64,000 bases of DNA from Taishania sp965247975 (lineage in GTDB: Bacteria > Bacteroidota > Bacteroidia > Flavobacteriales_D > Crocinitomicaceae): contig OZ252050.1 in assembly GCA_965247975.1 (NCBI GenBank), forward strand, positions 4,092,001 to 4,156,000. The letters are read 5' to 3'. Positions 9,472 to 17,578 of this stretch are shown here, in pieces. The notes beneath the pieces were generated by a model. That model saw only the letters and a program-made list of their open reading frames with translations. It did no database searches and was not told the origin of the DNA. A program made the translations under genes and the position numbers. Position 1 is the first letter of the stretch, and every line of letters starts with the position of its first letter.

Positions 9472-11736
9472 TTATTTATTCGAAGCGTCAACGACAGCTA
9501 CTTTAACCATATTAATAATTTCTCTCACAGTTGCACCCATTTGCAGAACGTGAATTGATTTCTTCAATCCAATTAATATTGGACCTACAGCATCACCCTC
9601 TGTCATTTCTTGCAATAATTTATAAGCAATATTCCCTGATGATAAGTTAGGGAAAATCAATGTATTGACTTGTTTATTTGCCAATTGAGAAAAGCTGAAT
9701 TTTTCAAGCATCAATTCATTGTTCAATGCAAAATTTGCTTGCAATTCACCATCAGCAATCAAAGTTGGATAATTTTTATGAATCAATTCTGTCGCTTGCG
9801 CCATTTTTTCTGAGTCTTTTCCCGGAGATGATCCAAAATTTGAATAGGAAAGCAACGCAATTCTTGGATTCACCTTGAATTTTCGCATTGTTTTCGCAAC
9901 ATTATTCGTGATTTCTGCAATTTCCTCTGCTGTTGGATCGAGATTAATCGTTGTATCAGCTAAGAACATTGGACCCCGTTTTGTACTCAAAATGTACATC
10001 CCCGCCAAGGTGTTCACGTCTTTTTGCAAACCAATTGTTTGAATAACAGGTCGTACAACATCTCTGTAGTTTCTTGTTAACCCAGAAATCATTGCATCCG
10101 CTTCTCCCATATCAACCATCATGGCACCAAAGTGATTTCGCTCGCGCATGATTTGAATTGCTTCGAACTCCGTAATTCCTTTTCGCATACGTTTTTCAAA
10201 AAAGGCCTTTCCAAAAATTGTTCGTTTGGCGCGTTCCTCCTCTGATTTTGGATCTATGATCACTACATCCGTAAACTCAAGACTATACTCTTCAATCAAC
10301 TGTTCAATCACATTTCGTTTACCAAGTAAAATTGGAAATGCAATTCCTTCTTCTGCTGATGTTTGAGCTGCTTTTAGAATTTTTATATTATCCGCTTCAG
10401 CAAAAACAACACGCTTCGGATTTTGCTGTGCCTTTTCTGTGATATTGCGAATCAACTTATTATCAATCCCCAATCGATTTTTAAGTTGCATTTCATAAGC
10501 ATCCCAATCCAAAATTGGATTTTTAGCAACACCAGATTCCATCGCTGCTTTTGCAACAGCTGGCGCCACGTGATAAATCAATCTGGGATCAACAGGTTTA
10601 GGGATGATTTGATCTCGTCCAAAAGAAATGTTTTTTTCGCCGTAAGCTTCAATTACTTCTTCTGGTATAGTTTCCTTAGCTAATGCTGCAATAGCTTTCA
10701 CAGCTGCCAACTTCATTTCTTCGTTGATTGTGCTCGCACGAACATCTAGTGCACCTCTGAATATGTATGGAAATCCAAGAACATTGTTCACTTGATTAGG
10801 ATGATCCGATCGACCAGTAGCCATGATAATGTCTTTTCGCACGCTCATTGCTTCCTTGTAAGAAATCTCAGGTTCTGGATTCGCAAGCGCAAAAACGATT
10901 GGATCTTTGGCCATCGATTTAATCATTTCTTTGTCCACAATTCCTGCTTTGGAAAGCCCGAGAAATACATCGGCTCTTCGGAATGACTCTCTGAAATCTT
11001 GGTCTTTTTTATGAACTGCAAATACTTTCTTATACTCATCTAAGTCTGTACGACCTTCGTAGACCAATCCTTTTGAATCAAATAAGAAAATATTCTCCAA
11101 TTTTGCCCCTAAAGCATTATATAAATGTGCACAAGACAAGGCTGCCGCACCTGCTCCTGAAACGACAATTTTAACACGATCGATTCGCTTTCTTGCCAAT
11201 TCCAGTGCATTAATCAGAGCCGCTGAAGATATAATTGCTGTGCCGTGTTGATCATCGTGCATAATTGGAATGTCCAACTCTGCTTTCAATCGACGCTCGA
11301 TTTCAAATGCTTCAGGTGCCTTGATGTCTTCCAAATTAATTCCTCCAAATGTTGGTGAAATGGCTTTTACAGTTTGAATGAAAAGTTCTGGGTCACTTGC
11401 GTCTACTTCGATATCAAATACATCGATGTCCGCAAAAATTTTAAAAAGAAGTCCTTTCCCTTCCATCACAGGTTTTGATGCCTCAGGGCCAATATTTCCT
11501 AGACCAAGGACAGCGGTTCCATTTGAAATAACAGCGACTAAATTAGCCTTGCTCGTATATTTGTAAACGTCGTCCTTGTTTTCAGCTATTTTAAGGCAAG
11601 GCTCAGCAACCCCAGGCGAGTATGCCAAAGACAAATCTTTCTGGGTTGCGTATGGTTTCGTTGGAACTACCTCAATCTTTCCTGGTTTTCCAGAAGAGTG
11701 GTAGTCCAATGCTTCTTGCTTTTTAATTTTTGGCAT
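9472..11736 (-). CDS. maeB: NADP-dependent malic enzyme (malic enzyme + phosphotransacetylase-like domain)
   Basis: A 754-residue two-domain protein of the MaeB type. Residues 1 to about 410 are the malic enzyme: SLAYSPGVAEPC near the N-terminus, HDDQHGTAIISSAA for metal and substrate binding, VSGAGAAALSC as the dinucleotide loop and FALANPEPEI. Residues about 430-754 are a phosphate acetyltransferase-like domain (EADNIKILKAA, ADAMISGLTRNYRDV, LIFPNLSSGNIAYK), known in MaeB as a regulatory domain that senses acetyl-CoA. The enzyme decarboxylates malate to pyruvate with NADP reduction. It is the first gene of the leftward maeB-ruvA-sprA-GNAT operon. Confidence 0.95.
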   Translation of the reverse strand: MPKIKKQEALDYHSSGKPGKIEVVPTKPYATQKDLSLAYSPGVAEPCLKIAENKDDVYKYTSKANLVAVISNGTAVLGLGNIGPEASKPVMEGKGLLFKIFADIDVFDIEVDASDPELFIQTVKAISPTFGGINLEDIKAPEAFEIERRLKAELDIPIMHDDQHGTAIISSAALINALELARKRIDRVKIVVSGAGAAALSCAHLYNALGAKLENIFLFDSKGLVYEGRTDLDEYKKVFAVHKKDQDFRESFRRADVFLGLSKAGIVDKEMIKSMAKDPIVFALANPEPEISYKEAMSVRKDIIMATGRSDHPNQVNNVLGFPYIFRGALDVRASTINEEMKLAAVKAIAALAKETIPEEVIEAYGEKNISFGRDQIIPKPVDPRLIYHVAPAVAKAAMESGVAKNPILDWDAYEMQLKNRLGIDNKLIRNITEKAQQNPKRVVFAEADNIKILKAAQTSAEEGIAFPILLGKRNVIEQLIEEYSLEFTDVVIIDPKSEEERAKRTIFGKAFFEKRMRKGITEFEAIQIMRERNHFGAMMVDMGEADAMISGLTRNYRDVVRPVIQTIGLQKDVNTLAGMYILSTKRGPMFLADTTINLDPTAEEIAEITNNVAKTMRKFKVNPRIALLSYSNFGSSPGKDSEKMAQATELIHKNYPTLIADGELQANFALNNELMLEKFSFSQLANKQVNTLIFPNLSSGNIAYKLLQEMTEGDAVGPILIGLKKSIHVLQMGATVREIINMVKVAVVDASNK

Positions 11737-11755
11737 AGTTCGAAATTCGAGGGGC

Positions 11756-11784
11756 TAAAGATAGCAATTTCTGTTGATTTCGAA
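11756..11784 (-). promoter_or_regulatory. Candidate promoter of the maeB-ruvA-sprA operon
   Basis: On the minus strand the -7 box reads TATCTTTA (11763-11756), seven of eight positions of TAnnTTTG. A TTCG 17 bases upstream (11784-11781) could stand for the -33 TTTG. The leader would be about 15 bases long before the maeB ATG. Confidence 0.35.
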
Positions 11785-11796
11785 CCTTAAGCGCAC

Positions 11797-11834
11797 AAAA
11801 AAGCCCGACTTTTCCATATTGGAAGAGTCGGGCT
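11797..11834 (-). terminator. Rho-independent terminator
   Basis: Arms AGCCCGACT (11802-11810) and AGTCGGGCT (11826-11834) are perfectly complementary. The stem extends inward to about 14 bp with one wobble and a 5-base loop. On the minus strand it is followed directly by six Ts (11802-11797). It ends the transcript of the T9SS thioredoxin-like gene that stops 28 bases before it, and it insulates maeB's promoter. Confidence 0.9.
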
Positions 11835-11861
11835 CTAAGAATAATCTAATGAAGCTAAGGC

Positions 11862-13697
11862 TTACTGAACTACTACGTTTTTAGCAGTTTTAACACCACC
11901 ACTAACGATAGTAACGATGTAATTTCCTTTTGCCATGTTAGTCACATCAAAATCAATCGATTGAACTCCCGAAGCAGTGTTTGCTTTAGAAGATACTTCA
12001 CGACCTAAAAGATCAACGATAGAAACAGTGTAATCACCTGTTGCGTCAAACGAAACAGTTAATTTATCGTTTGCTGGATTAGGGAAAACAGAAACATTTA
12101 ATAAGTCTTCTTCCTCAACACCCAAAGATCCACCAATGTTGATGTTGTCAACATAAAGGTTATTTCCGTAAGCTGACGTAGCTTTGAATTTAACAACTAA
12201 TTTGTTAGCTGAACCAAAAGCTGTTAAATCAACAGTTTCATTTCTCCATTGTGCAGCAGTTGTTGGAGTGAAGCTAGCAGTTTGAGCAGCCACAGTTGCC
12301 AATGCAGCACCTTGTTTTGTGAAAACATTTGTCCAAGTTGCACCACAATCAGATGAAACCAATACTTCCAATTTATCATTTTCTGATGTGTATTGTGCAT
12401 AGGCAACATCAAATTTCATTGATTTGTTCGTGTTTGAACTTAAATCAACTGGAGCTAAATAAGTTTCACCATTTTTTCCTGCAGCATAAGTGTAATTGTT
12501 ATACTTCATAGAACCTGTATTAGCAGTACTTCTCACCCAATTATCACCTGATGGAGAAGTTACATAGTAATCAGCATAAGGGAAAGACGCATTTGAGAAA
12601 TTTTGAACAAAAGCACCAACTGTACCGTTAGATGTAATTCTTGAGAAAGTTGTAGAAGCAGTTCCGATTGGAGACATGTTTCCAGAACCATTAATATCAG
12701 TCAAGAATGAACTTACTACTTGCGTTCCAGATGTTGTTACGTTCAAAGTTGGGATATTGAAATTGTATGTTGAACCAGCAGCGATTGCTCCTGTAAATGG
12801 CATTGTTTGAGCAGCACCACCATTCAAAGAATAGTTAATTGTTGCAGAAGTAATTGTTGTTGTACCTTGGTTAAAAACTGTTCCTGTAGCACCTGTAATA
12901 GTTGTTGCACAAGAGTAGTTTGAAGGAACAGAAACACTTTGAACAATTGCATAGTCAGCCAAAGGAACTGGTTCAGATAATTTAGCTTGGTAAACTTCTT
13001 TTGTAGTTGTGTTTTGAACCCAAGCAACAAATCCTAACTCAGTTAAATCATAAATGTAAGAAGGGATAGCAACATCTTCAAACGTGAATGTTTGAGATCC
13101 ACCAGCTGATGCAAAATTTGAAGCAACTACACTAGTACCTGCCCAGCTTGAAAGCATTTTACGCATTACATTATGGAAAACTGTTTCACCGTTTGAACCT
13201 GGAGCAGATGAAAATTCAATAACCTCCTCAATCATACCAACATGTAAAACTGTGTTAGAAGGATTCCATACGGCAGGAGCAGTAACTGTAACCGTAACAT
13301 CCGCAGTTGCAAAACCTGGATTAATCACATGCGAAATAGACATGTTTATTGGCGAAGCAACAGCATAACGCGCGTCGATACTCGCTTGAGTTGCATCTTG
13401 ATTTGTTCCATCAAGAACACGATCAGGAACTCCTGTAATCCCATAATAATCTACACGCTCATCAATTTCAGCTGGGTGTTGATTGTACATTGGGTCATAT
13501 CCTGGCCAGCTCACTTGATATTTAATAGCAACGGCTTTTGTTGGGTTCGCTGCTAACAATGCTTCAAGAGCAGGGTTTTGAGCAGCACATGGCGCACAAG
13601 AAGCTTGAGAAAAGCTTTCTACTAGAACCATTCTTTGCTGTGCGAATGAAGTTCCCACAAGCAATAAAGCACTCAGAGATAATAAAAGTTTTTTCAT
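11862..13697 (-). CDS. Secreted thioredoxin-fold (Omp28-like) protein with T9SS type A sorting domain
   Basis: A 611-residue protein. It has a signal peptide at residues 1-19 (KKLLLSLSALLLVGTSFA). An Omp28/thioredoxin-like domain with a CAPC motif (Cys34 and Cys37) follows, with a VP dipeptide after GITG that would be the cis-proline. Middle beta-sandwich regions come next. At roughly residues 370-520 there is an adhesin-like jelly-roll domain of the choice-of-anchor J type (FDVAYAQYTSENDKLEVLVS, LYVDNINIGG). The T9SS type A domain begins near residue 533 (VSVFPNPANDKL) and ends KNVVVQ. It would be exported by Sec, then through the T9SS, with the tail removed and the protein fixed to the surface. 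A redox or disulfide role is suggested by CxxC but not proven. Confidence 0.85.
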   Translation of the reverse strand: MKKLLLSLSALLLVGTSFAQQRMVLVESFSQASCAPCAAQNPALEALLAANPTKAVAIKYQVSWPGYDPMYNQHPAEIDERVDYYGITGVPDRVLDGTNQDATQASIDARYAVASPINMSISHVINPGFATADVTVTVTAPAVWNPSNTVLHVGMIEEVIEFSSAPGSNGETVFHNVMRKMLSSWAGTSVVASNFASAGGSQTFTFEDVAIPSYIYDLTELGFVAWVQNTTTKEVYQAKLSEPVPLADYAIVQSVSVPSNYSCATTITGATGTVFNQGTTTITSATINYSLNGGAAQTMPFTGAIAAGSTYNFNIPTLNVTTSGTQVVSSFLTDINGSGNMSPIGTASTTFSRITSNGTVGAFVQNFSNASFPYADYYVTSPSGDNWVRSTANTGSMKYNNYTYAAGKNGETYLAPVDLSSNTNKSMKFDVAYAQYTSENDKLEVLVSSDCGATWTNVFTKQGAALATVAAQTASFTPTTAAQWRNETVDLTAFGSANKLVVKFKATSAYGNNLYVDNINIGGSLGVEEEDLLNVSVFPNPANDKLTVSFDATGDYTVSIVDLLGREVSSKANTASGVQSIDFDVTNMAKGNYIVTIVSGGVKTAKNVVVQ

Positions 13698-13733
13698 AAT
13701 TTTAAATGATTTTATAAATTAGTTTTTATAAGC

Positions 13734-13760
13734 CAAAAATAGAAAGATTTAGGAAACAAT
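13734..13760 (-). promoter_or_regulatory. Candidate promoter of the thioredoxin-fold T9SS gene
   Basis: The minus strand carries TATTTTTG (13741-13734), a perfect TAnnTTTG. A TTG at 13760-13758 lies about 16 bases upstream as a -33 element. The ATG is at 13697, giving a leader of about 30 bases. Confidence 0.45.
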
Positions 13761-13826
13761 TGTTAGTTCTATACTCAAGAATATACACTATTATTGAATT
13801 GCTAAATTTCAATTAAATGGATTCAA

Positions 13827-14516
13827 ATGAAACAACTTGTCTTTTTTTCTGGTGCAGGAATGAGTGCTGAAAGTGGGATTTCCACCTTTCGTGATAGTAA
13901 TGGATTATGGGAAAACTATGATGTCGCTGAAGTTGCTACGCCAGAAGCTTGGATAAAAAACCCCCAATTAGTTCAGAAATTCTACAATGCGCGAAGAAAA
14001 AACATTATCAATGCAACTCCTAATGAAGCACACATTAAAATTGCACAATTAGAAGAAAACTATTCAGTTTCAATCATTACACAAAATATTGATGATTTGC
14101 ACGAACGTGCGGGTAGTACATCTGTGATGCATTTACACGGAAACATTCGATTAGCAAAGAGTTCGGGTCCAAATTCCGAAAAGAAATTCTATCCTATTGA
14201 AGGTGATACATTGAATCTAGCATCTGATTTTTGCGACGATGGTTATCCTTTAAGGCCACATGTAGTTTGGTTTGGAGAAAATGTTCCCATGTATGAAAAA
14301 GTAATCCCAATAATAGAATCGGCAGATATTTTCATTGTAATTGGTACATCCTTAAATGTTTATCCCGCGGCCGGCTTAATTCATTATTGTAATCCTAAAG
14401 CTACGAGGTTTTTGATTGACCCAAAAGCAGATGAATTAACCGTTCCTTCTCATTTTCATGTAATACGAAAAACCGCTGTTGAAGGGTTAAAAGAATTAAT
14501 TGATTGTTTGGACTAA
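13827..14516 (+). CDS. cobB: NAD-dependent protein deacylase, sirtuin family (class III-like, no zinc cysteines)
   Basis: A 229-residue sirtuin core. GAGMSAESGISTFRD (9-23) binds NAD, TQNIDDLHERAG is at 85-96, His104 in HLHG is the catalytic base, and RPHVVWFGE is at 143-151. The pair Tyr53/Arg56 (YNAR) matches the YxxR signature of class III enzymes that remove succinyl and malonyl groups from lysine. The region between HLHG and RPHVVWFGE, which in E. coli CobB holds four zinc-binding cysteines, has only one Cys here (Cys136), so the structural zinc site seems absent. The gene ends one base before the convergent hemD stop. Confidence 0.9.
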   Translation: MKQLVFFSGAGMSAESGISTFRDSNGLWENYDVAEVATPEAWIKNPQLVQKFYNARRKNIINATPNEAHIKIAQLEENYSVSIITQNIDDLHERAGSTSVMHLHGNIRLAKSSGPNSEKKFYPIEGDTLNLASDFCDDGYPLRPHVVWFGENVPMYEKVIPIIESADIFIVIGTSLNVYPAAGLIHYCNPKATRFLIDPKADELTVPSHFHVIRKTAVEGLKELIDCLD

Positions 14517-14517
14517 A

Positions 14518-15270
14518 TCAACCTTTCTTTTTCGTTTCATTCTTGATGTAATACTCAATGGCACCGGTCATTGAAGGAGCTTGGGGCATTGGAGCATGGA
14601 TATCCAAACGCAACTTGTTTTTAATAACAGCTTCGGCGGTTGTTGGGCCGAAAGCAGCAATCAAGGTTTTGTTTTGTTTGAAATCAGGGAAATTCTTTAG
14701 AAGTGACTCAATTCCACCTGGACTAAAAAATACTAAAAGGTCATAATAAACATCTTCTAAATCTGATAGATCTGCAGCAACCGTTTTGTACAAAACAGTT
14801 TTTGTAAATTTTACGTCATGTTTCTCTAGTGTTTCAGGTATCTTATCGCGCAAAATGTCTGTACAGGGCAACAAGAAATTTTCTCCCTTGTGCTTTTTCA
14901 TCACATCCATTAAATCTTCAATAGTTTGTTTTCCAAAGAAAATTTTGCGTTTTCTATAGGTTACATATTTCTGAAGGTAATATGCTACCGCCTCAGAGAT
15001 GCAGAAATACTTCATCGTATCTGGTACGTCGAATCGAACATCCTTTGTGATTCTAAAAAAATGATCTACGGCGGTTTTGGATGTTAAGATAACTGCGGTA
15101 TGATCCGCAATATTTACTTTTTGTCCTCTAAACTCGACTTTATCAACCCCTTCAACCTGAATAAAAGGACGAAAATCAATTTTCAACTTATATTTTTCCG
15201 CCAAGTCGTAGTAAGGTGATTTCTCTCCTTCTGGCTTCGGCTGCGATACCAAAATAGTTTTAATAGCCAA
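14518..15270 (-). CDS. hemD: Uroporphyrinogen-III synthase family protein (HemD)
   Basis: A 250-residue cytosolic protein with the two-lobe HemD layout. It opens with ILVSQPKPEGEKSPYYDLAEKY and has a lobe-switch region around VILTSKTAVDHFF. The second half contains LVFFSPGGIESLLKNFP and IAAFGPTTAEAV, the best conserved HemD motifs. The enzyme closes hydroxymethylbilane to uroporphyrinogen III in haem synthesis. Sequence conservation in this family is low, and Bacteroidota members are often assigned mainly by these motifs and by the DUF4271 gene just upstream, which is also present here with a 25-base gap. Confidence 0.8.
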   Translation of the reverse strand: MAIKTILVSQPKPEGEKSPYYDLAEKYKLKIDFRPFIQVEGVDKVEFRGQKVNIADHTAVILTSKTAVDHFFRITKDVRFDVPDTMKYFCISEAVAYYLQKYVTYRKRKIFFGKQTIEDLMDVMKKHKGENFLLPCTDILRDKIPETLEKHDVKFTKTVLYKTVAADLSDLEDVYYDLLVFFSPGGIESLLKNFPDFKQNKTLIAAFGPTTAEAVIKNKLRLDIHAPMPQAPSMTGAIEYYIKNETKKKG

Positions 15271-15295
15271 TTTTTCTAATCTTTAAATTAACCTT

Positions 15296-16015
15296 TTAAA
15301 ATGCTAAATACTTGCTTACTATTAAATATAAAATAAATAGTGGCAGAATTTCAAGGGTGCAAAAATACAAAATTATATAATACCATGAAATTCCGTTTGT
15401 TAAACTTGCATATATTCCTTTCAATAATCGAACCACACTTGTTAATAAGACGACAATAATGAATATTTTTGAAAATAATTCACTGTAAGACGGATTCAAG
15501 AACCATAGCAAACCAAAGAGAAAAAAGCATAATCCTGAAAATTGGATATTCAAAATGGTTTGTACAAAAAGATCTCGCATTTTCCCAAATTCTCCTGTAA
15601 CTATGGCAGTAAATGCCATCATTCCCAATTGTAACGTTAAAAAAAGAAGTGCGCCAGATGCCGCCCAAAGCATTGGATTTTCTAATGAAATATATTTACC
15701 TCCTGAAATAAATAAATATAAGCACGTCGAAAAACCAATGAATCCGTTAAAAAGGATAATAATTGAGGATAAAGAAGAAAGATTTAAATCTACTTTTTGA
15801 ATATCCGCTCTTGTGGAGGGACTGAAATAGGCCGCAACCAAACCACGCAAATAATTCGCTTCATAAACCCTACTCAATGATATAAGTAAAAGCCCCGCAA
15901 ACAAGCTTAGTCCAACAGCCCAATTACCATTCGAATAAGTAACTTCAAGACTGTTTGGGACAGAAATTGAATTTTTTTCTAATGAATTGCGAAAAAATAA
16001 CAGGTACCCGTACAT
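15296..16015 (-). CDS. DUF4271 integral membrane protein
   Basis: A 239-residue protein with about six hydrophobic segments (around residues 34-48, 83-103, 117-137, 155-170, 180-197 and 216-236). It ends with the YIILYFCTLEILPLFILYL motif that marks DUF4271. The family is confined to Bacteroidota as far as I know and its function is unknown. Its constant partnership with hemD is the main clue, and here hemD follows after 25 bases. A consensus promoter lies upstream, interleaved with the gcdH promoter. Confidence 0.8.
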   Translation of the reverse strand: MYGYLLFFRNSLEKNSISVPNSLEVTYSNGNWAVGLSLFAGLLLISLSRVYEANYLRGLVAAYFSPSTRADIQKVDLNLSSLSSIIILFNGFIGFSTCLYLFISGGKYISLENPMLWAASGALLFLTLQLGMMAFTAIVTGEFGKMRDLFVQTILNIQFSGLCFFLFGLLWFLNPSYSELFSKIFIIVVLLTSVVRLLKGIYASLTNGISWYYIILYFCTLEILPLFILYLIVSKYLAF

Positions 16016-16045
16016 CTTGTTGAGCAGATATGAATAAGTATAATC

Positions 16046-16075
16046 TTTAAAAGAACAAAAATATGTATAAATTTG
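16046..16075 (+). promoter_or_regulatory. Promoter of gcdH
   Basis: TTTA (16046-16049) as the -33 element, an 18-base spacer, then TAAATTTG (16068-16075), a perfect TAnnTTTG. Transcription would start near 16081, so translation must use the ATG at 16096 and not the earlier in-frame ATG at 16063. Confidence 0.6.
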
Positions 16076-16084
16076 TCATCCAAA
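16056..16084 (-). promoter_or_regulatory. Promoter of DUF4271-hemD
   Basis: On the minus strand: TTTG (16084-16081), a 17-base spacer, then TATTTTTG (16063-16056). Both boxes match the Bacteroidota consensus perfectly. It overlaps the divergent gcdH promoter almost completely. Confidence 0.65.
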
Positions 16085-16095
16085 TTGAAAAAAGA

Positions 16096-17295
16096 ATGAG
16101 AACTGATTTATACAATCATCCAGATTATTACAATATGGACGATTTGCTGACCGAAGAGCAAAAATTAGTGCGTGATGCTGCACGTGCATGGGTGAAAAAA
16201 GAAGTTTCACCAATCATCGATGAACACTACGAAAAAGCAACATTCCCGATGCACTTATTGCGAGGACTTGGTGAAATTGGAGCTTTTGGTCCATACATTC
16301 CAGAAGAATACGGAGGTCCAGGTTTAGATCAAATTTCTTACGGACTGATTATGCAAGAATTGGAGCGTTGCGATTCAGGATTGCGCTCAACAGCTTCTGT
16401 TCAGTCTTCGTTAGTGATGTATCCGATATGGAAATACGGAAATGAGGAGCAACGTCAAAAATATTTGCCAAAATTAGCAACAGGAGAAATGATGGGCTGT
16501 TTCGGATTGACGGAGCCTGATCATGGATCTAATCCAGGTGGCATGTTGAGCAATTTCAAAGATGCTGGCGACCATGTAATCTTAAATGGTGCTAAAATGT
16601 GGATTTCAAATGCTCCTTTTGCTGATATCGCTGTTGTTTGGGCAAAAGATGAAACAGGAAGAATCCATGGTTTAATTGTTGAACGAGGAATGGAAGGATT
16701 TTCAACTCCTGAAATGCATGGCAAGCTTTCTTTGCGCGCTTCTGCAACTGGCGAATTGATTTTTGATAATGTAAAAGTTCCTAAAGCAAACATTTTACCA
16801 AACAAATCTGGTTTAGGAGCTCCACTTGGATGCTTAGATTCTGCGCGTTTTGGGATTGCATGGGGTGCTCTTGGTGCTGCCATGGATTGTTACGATCAAG
16901 CTTTGCGCTATTCGCAAGAACGCATTCAATTTGGTGTTCCAATCGGTTCATTCCAGTTAGTTCAAAAGAAATTGGCTGAAATGATTACTGAAATTACAAA
17001 AGCGCAATTGTTGACACTACGTTTGGGTCAATTGAGAAATGAAGGCAAAGCAACTTCTGCTCAAATTTCTATGGCAAAACGAAATAACTGCGAAATTGCG
17101 CTGAACATAGCTCGTGAAGCAAGACAAATTCATGGCGGAATGGGCATTACTAGTGAATATTCAATGATGCGCCACATGGCAAATTTAGAATCGGTTGTAA
17201 CGTATGAAGGTACGCATGACATTCACTTGTTGATCACTGGTATGGATGTGACAGGAATCCCTTCGTTTACAAGAGAAATGCCTGATTTAAAGTGA
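16096..17295 (+). CDS. gcdH: Glutaryl-CoA dehydrogenase (acyl-CoA dehydrogenase family)
   Basis: A 399-residue FAD enzyme. Key segments are LRSTASVQSSLVMYPIWKYG, GCFGLTEPDHGSNPGGM (flavin and substrate binding), RQIHGGMGITSEY and TYEGTHDIHLLITGMDVTG. Glu371 in YEGTHD is the expected catalytic base. This combination separates glutaryl-CoA dehydrogenase from other acyl-CoA dehydrogenases. The enzyme oxidises and decarboxylates glutaryl-CoA to crotonyl-CoA in lysine and tryptophan breakdown. I chose the ATG at 16096 over 16063 because the -7 promoter box lies between them and because family members begin about here. It shares a bidirectional terminator with the pterin dehydratase gene. Confidence 0.92.
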   Translation: MRTDLYNHPDYYNMDDLLTEEQKLVRDAARAWVKKEVSPIIDEHYEKATFPMHLLRGLGEIGAFGPYIPEEYGGPGLDQISYGLIMQELERCDSGLRSTASVQSSLVMYPIWKYGNEEQRQKYLPKLATGEMMGCFGLTEPDHGSNPGGMLSNFKDAGDHVILNGAKMWISNAPFADIAVVWAKDETGRIHGLIVERGMEGFSTPEMHGKLSLRASATGELIFDNVKVPKANILPNKSGLGAPLGCLDSARFGIAWGALGAAMDCYDQALRYSQERIQFGVPIGSFQLVQKKLAEMITEITKAQLLTLRLGQLRNEGKATSAQISMAKRNNCEIALNIAREARQIHGGMGITSEYSMMRHMANLESVVTYEGTHDIHLLITGMDVTGIPSFTREMPDLK

Positions 17296-17314
17296 GCTAC
17301 AAAATCTAAATAAT

Positions 17315-17344
17315 AAAAAAGGAACCTACGTGGTTCCTTTTTTT
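17315..17344. terminator. Bidirectional terminator between gcdH and pterin dehydratase gene
   Basis: Stem GGAACC (17321-17326) with GGTTCC (17332-17337), loop TACGT, flanked by six As on the left and seven Ts on the right, which extend the stem and give U-tracts on both strands. The right T-run overlaps the stop codon of the minus-strand gene at 17343-17345. Confidence 0.85.
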
Positions 17345-17576
17345 ATGCGATTAAATCTATCCGATTAGCAAGTTGATAATCCTTATCTGTAATGCGATTT
17401 TCGCTATGTGTTCTAATTGAAACTATCAAAGTCGAAACTTTACTCACCTCAAAATCTGGGTGATGATTCAATTCATCCGCGATTACTGCCATTTCAAGCA
17501 CAAACTTCGCCAATGTAGTTTGATTTGAAAATACAAAGGTTCGAGTTAACGCTCCATTTTGTTCGTGCCAACTCAT
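17343..17576 (-). CDS. 4a-hydroxytetrahydrobiopterin dehydratase (pterin-4a-carbinolamine dehydratase)
   Basis: A 77-residue protein beginning MSWHEQNGALTRTF. The family active-site histidines are visible in ADELNHHPDFEVS, and the VSIRTHSEN strand and KDYQLANRID helix follow. The enzyme dehydrates the pterin carbinolamine left by aromatic amino acid hydroxylases and so recycles tetrahydrobiopterin. The frame could extend to 17633, but the ATG at 17576 gives the family-type N-terminus and lies 2 bases after the aldehyde dehydrogenase stop, implying cotranscription. The link to the neighbouring aromatic and lysine catabolism genes is inference. Confidence 0.88.
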   Translation of the reverse strand: MSWHEQNGALTRTFVFSNQTTLAKFVLEMAVIADELNHHPDFEVSKVSTLIVSIRTHSENRITDKDYQLANRIDLIA

Positions 17577-17578
17577 CT

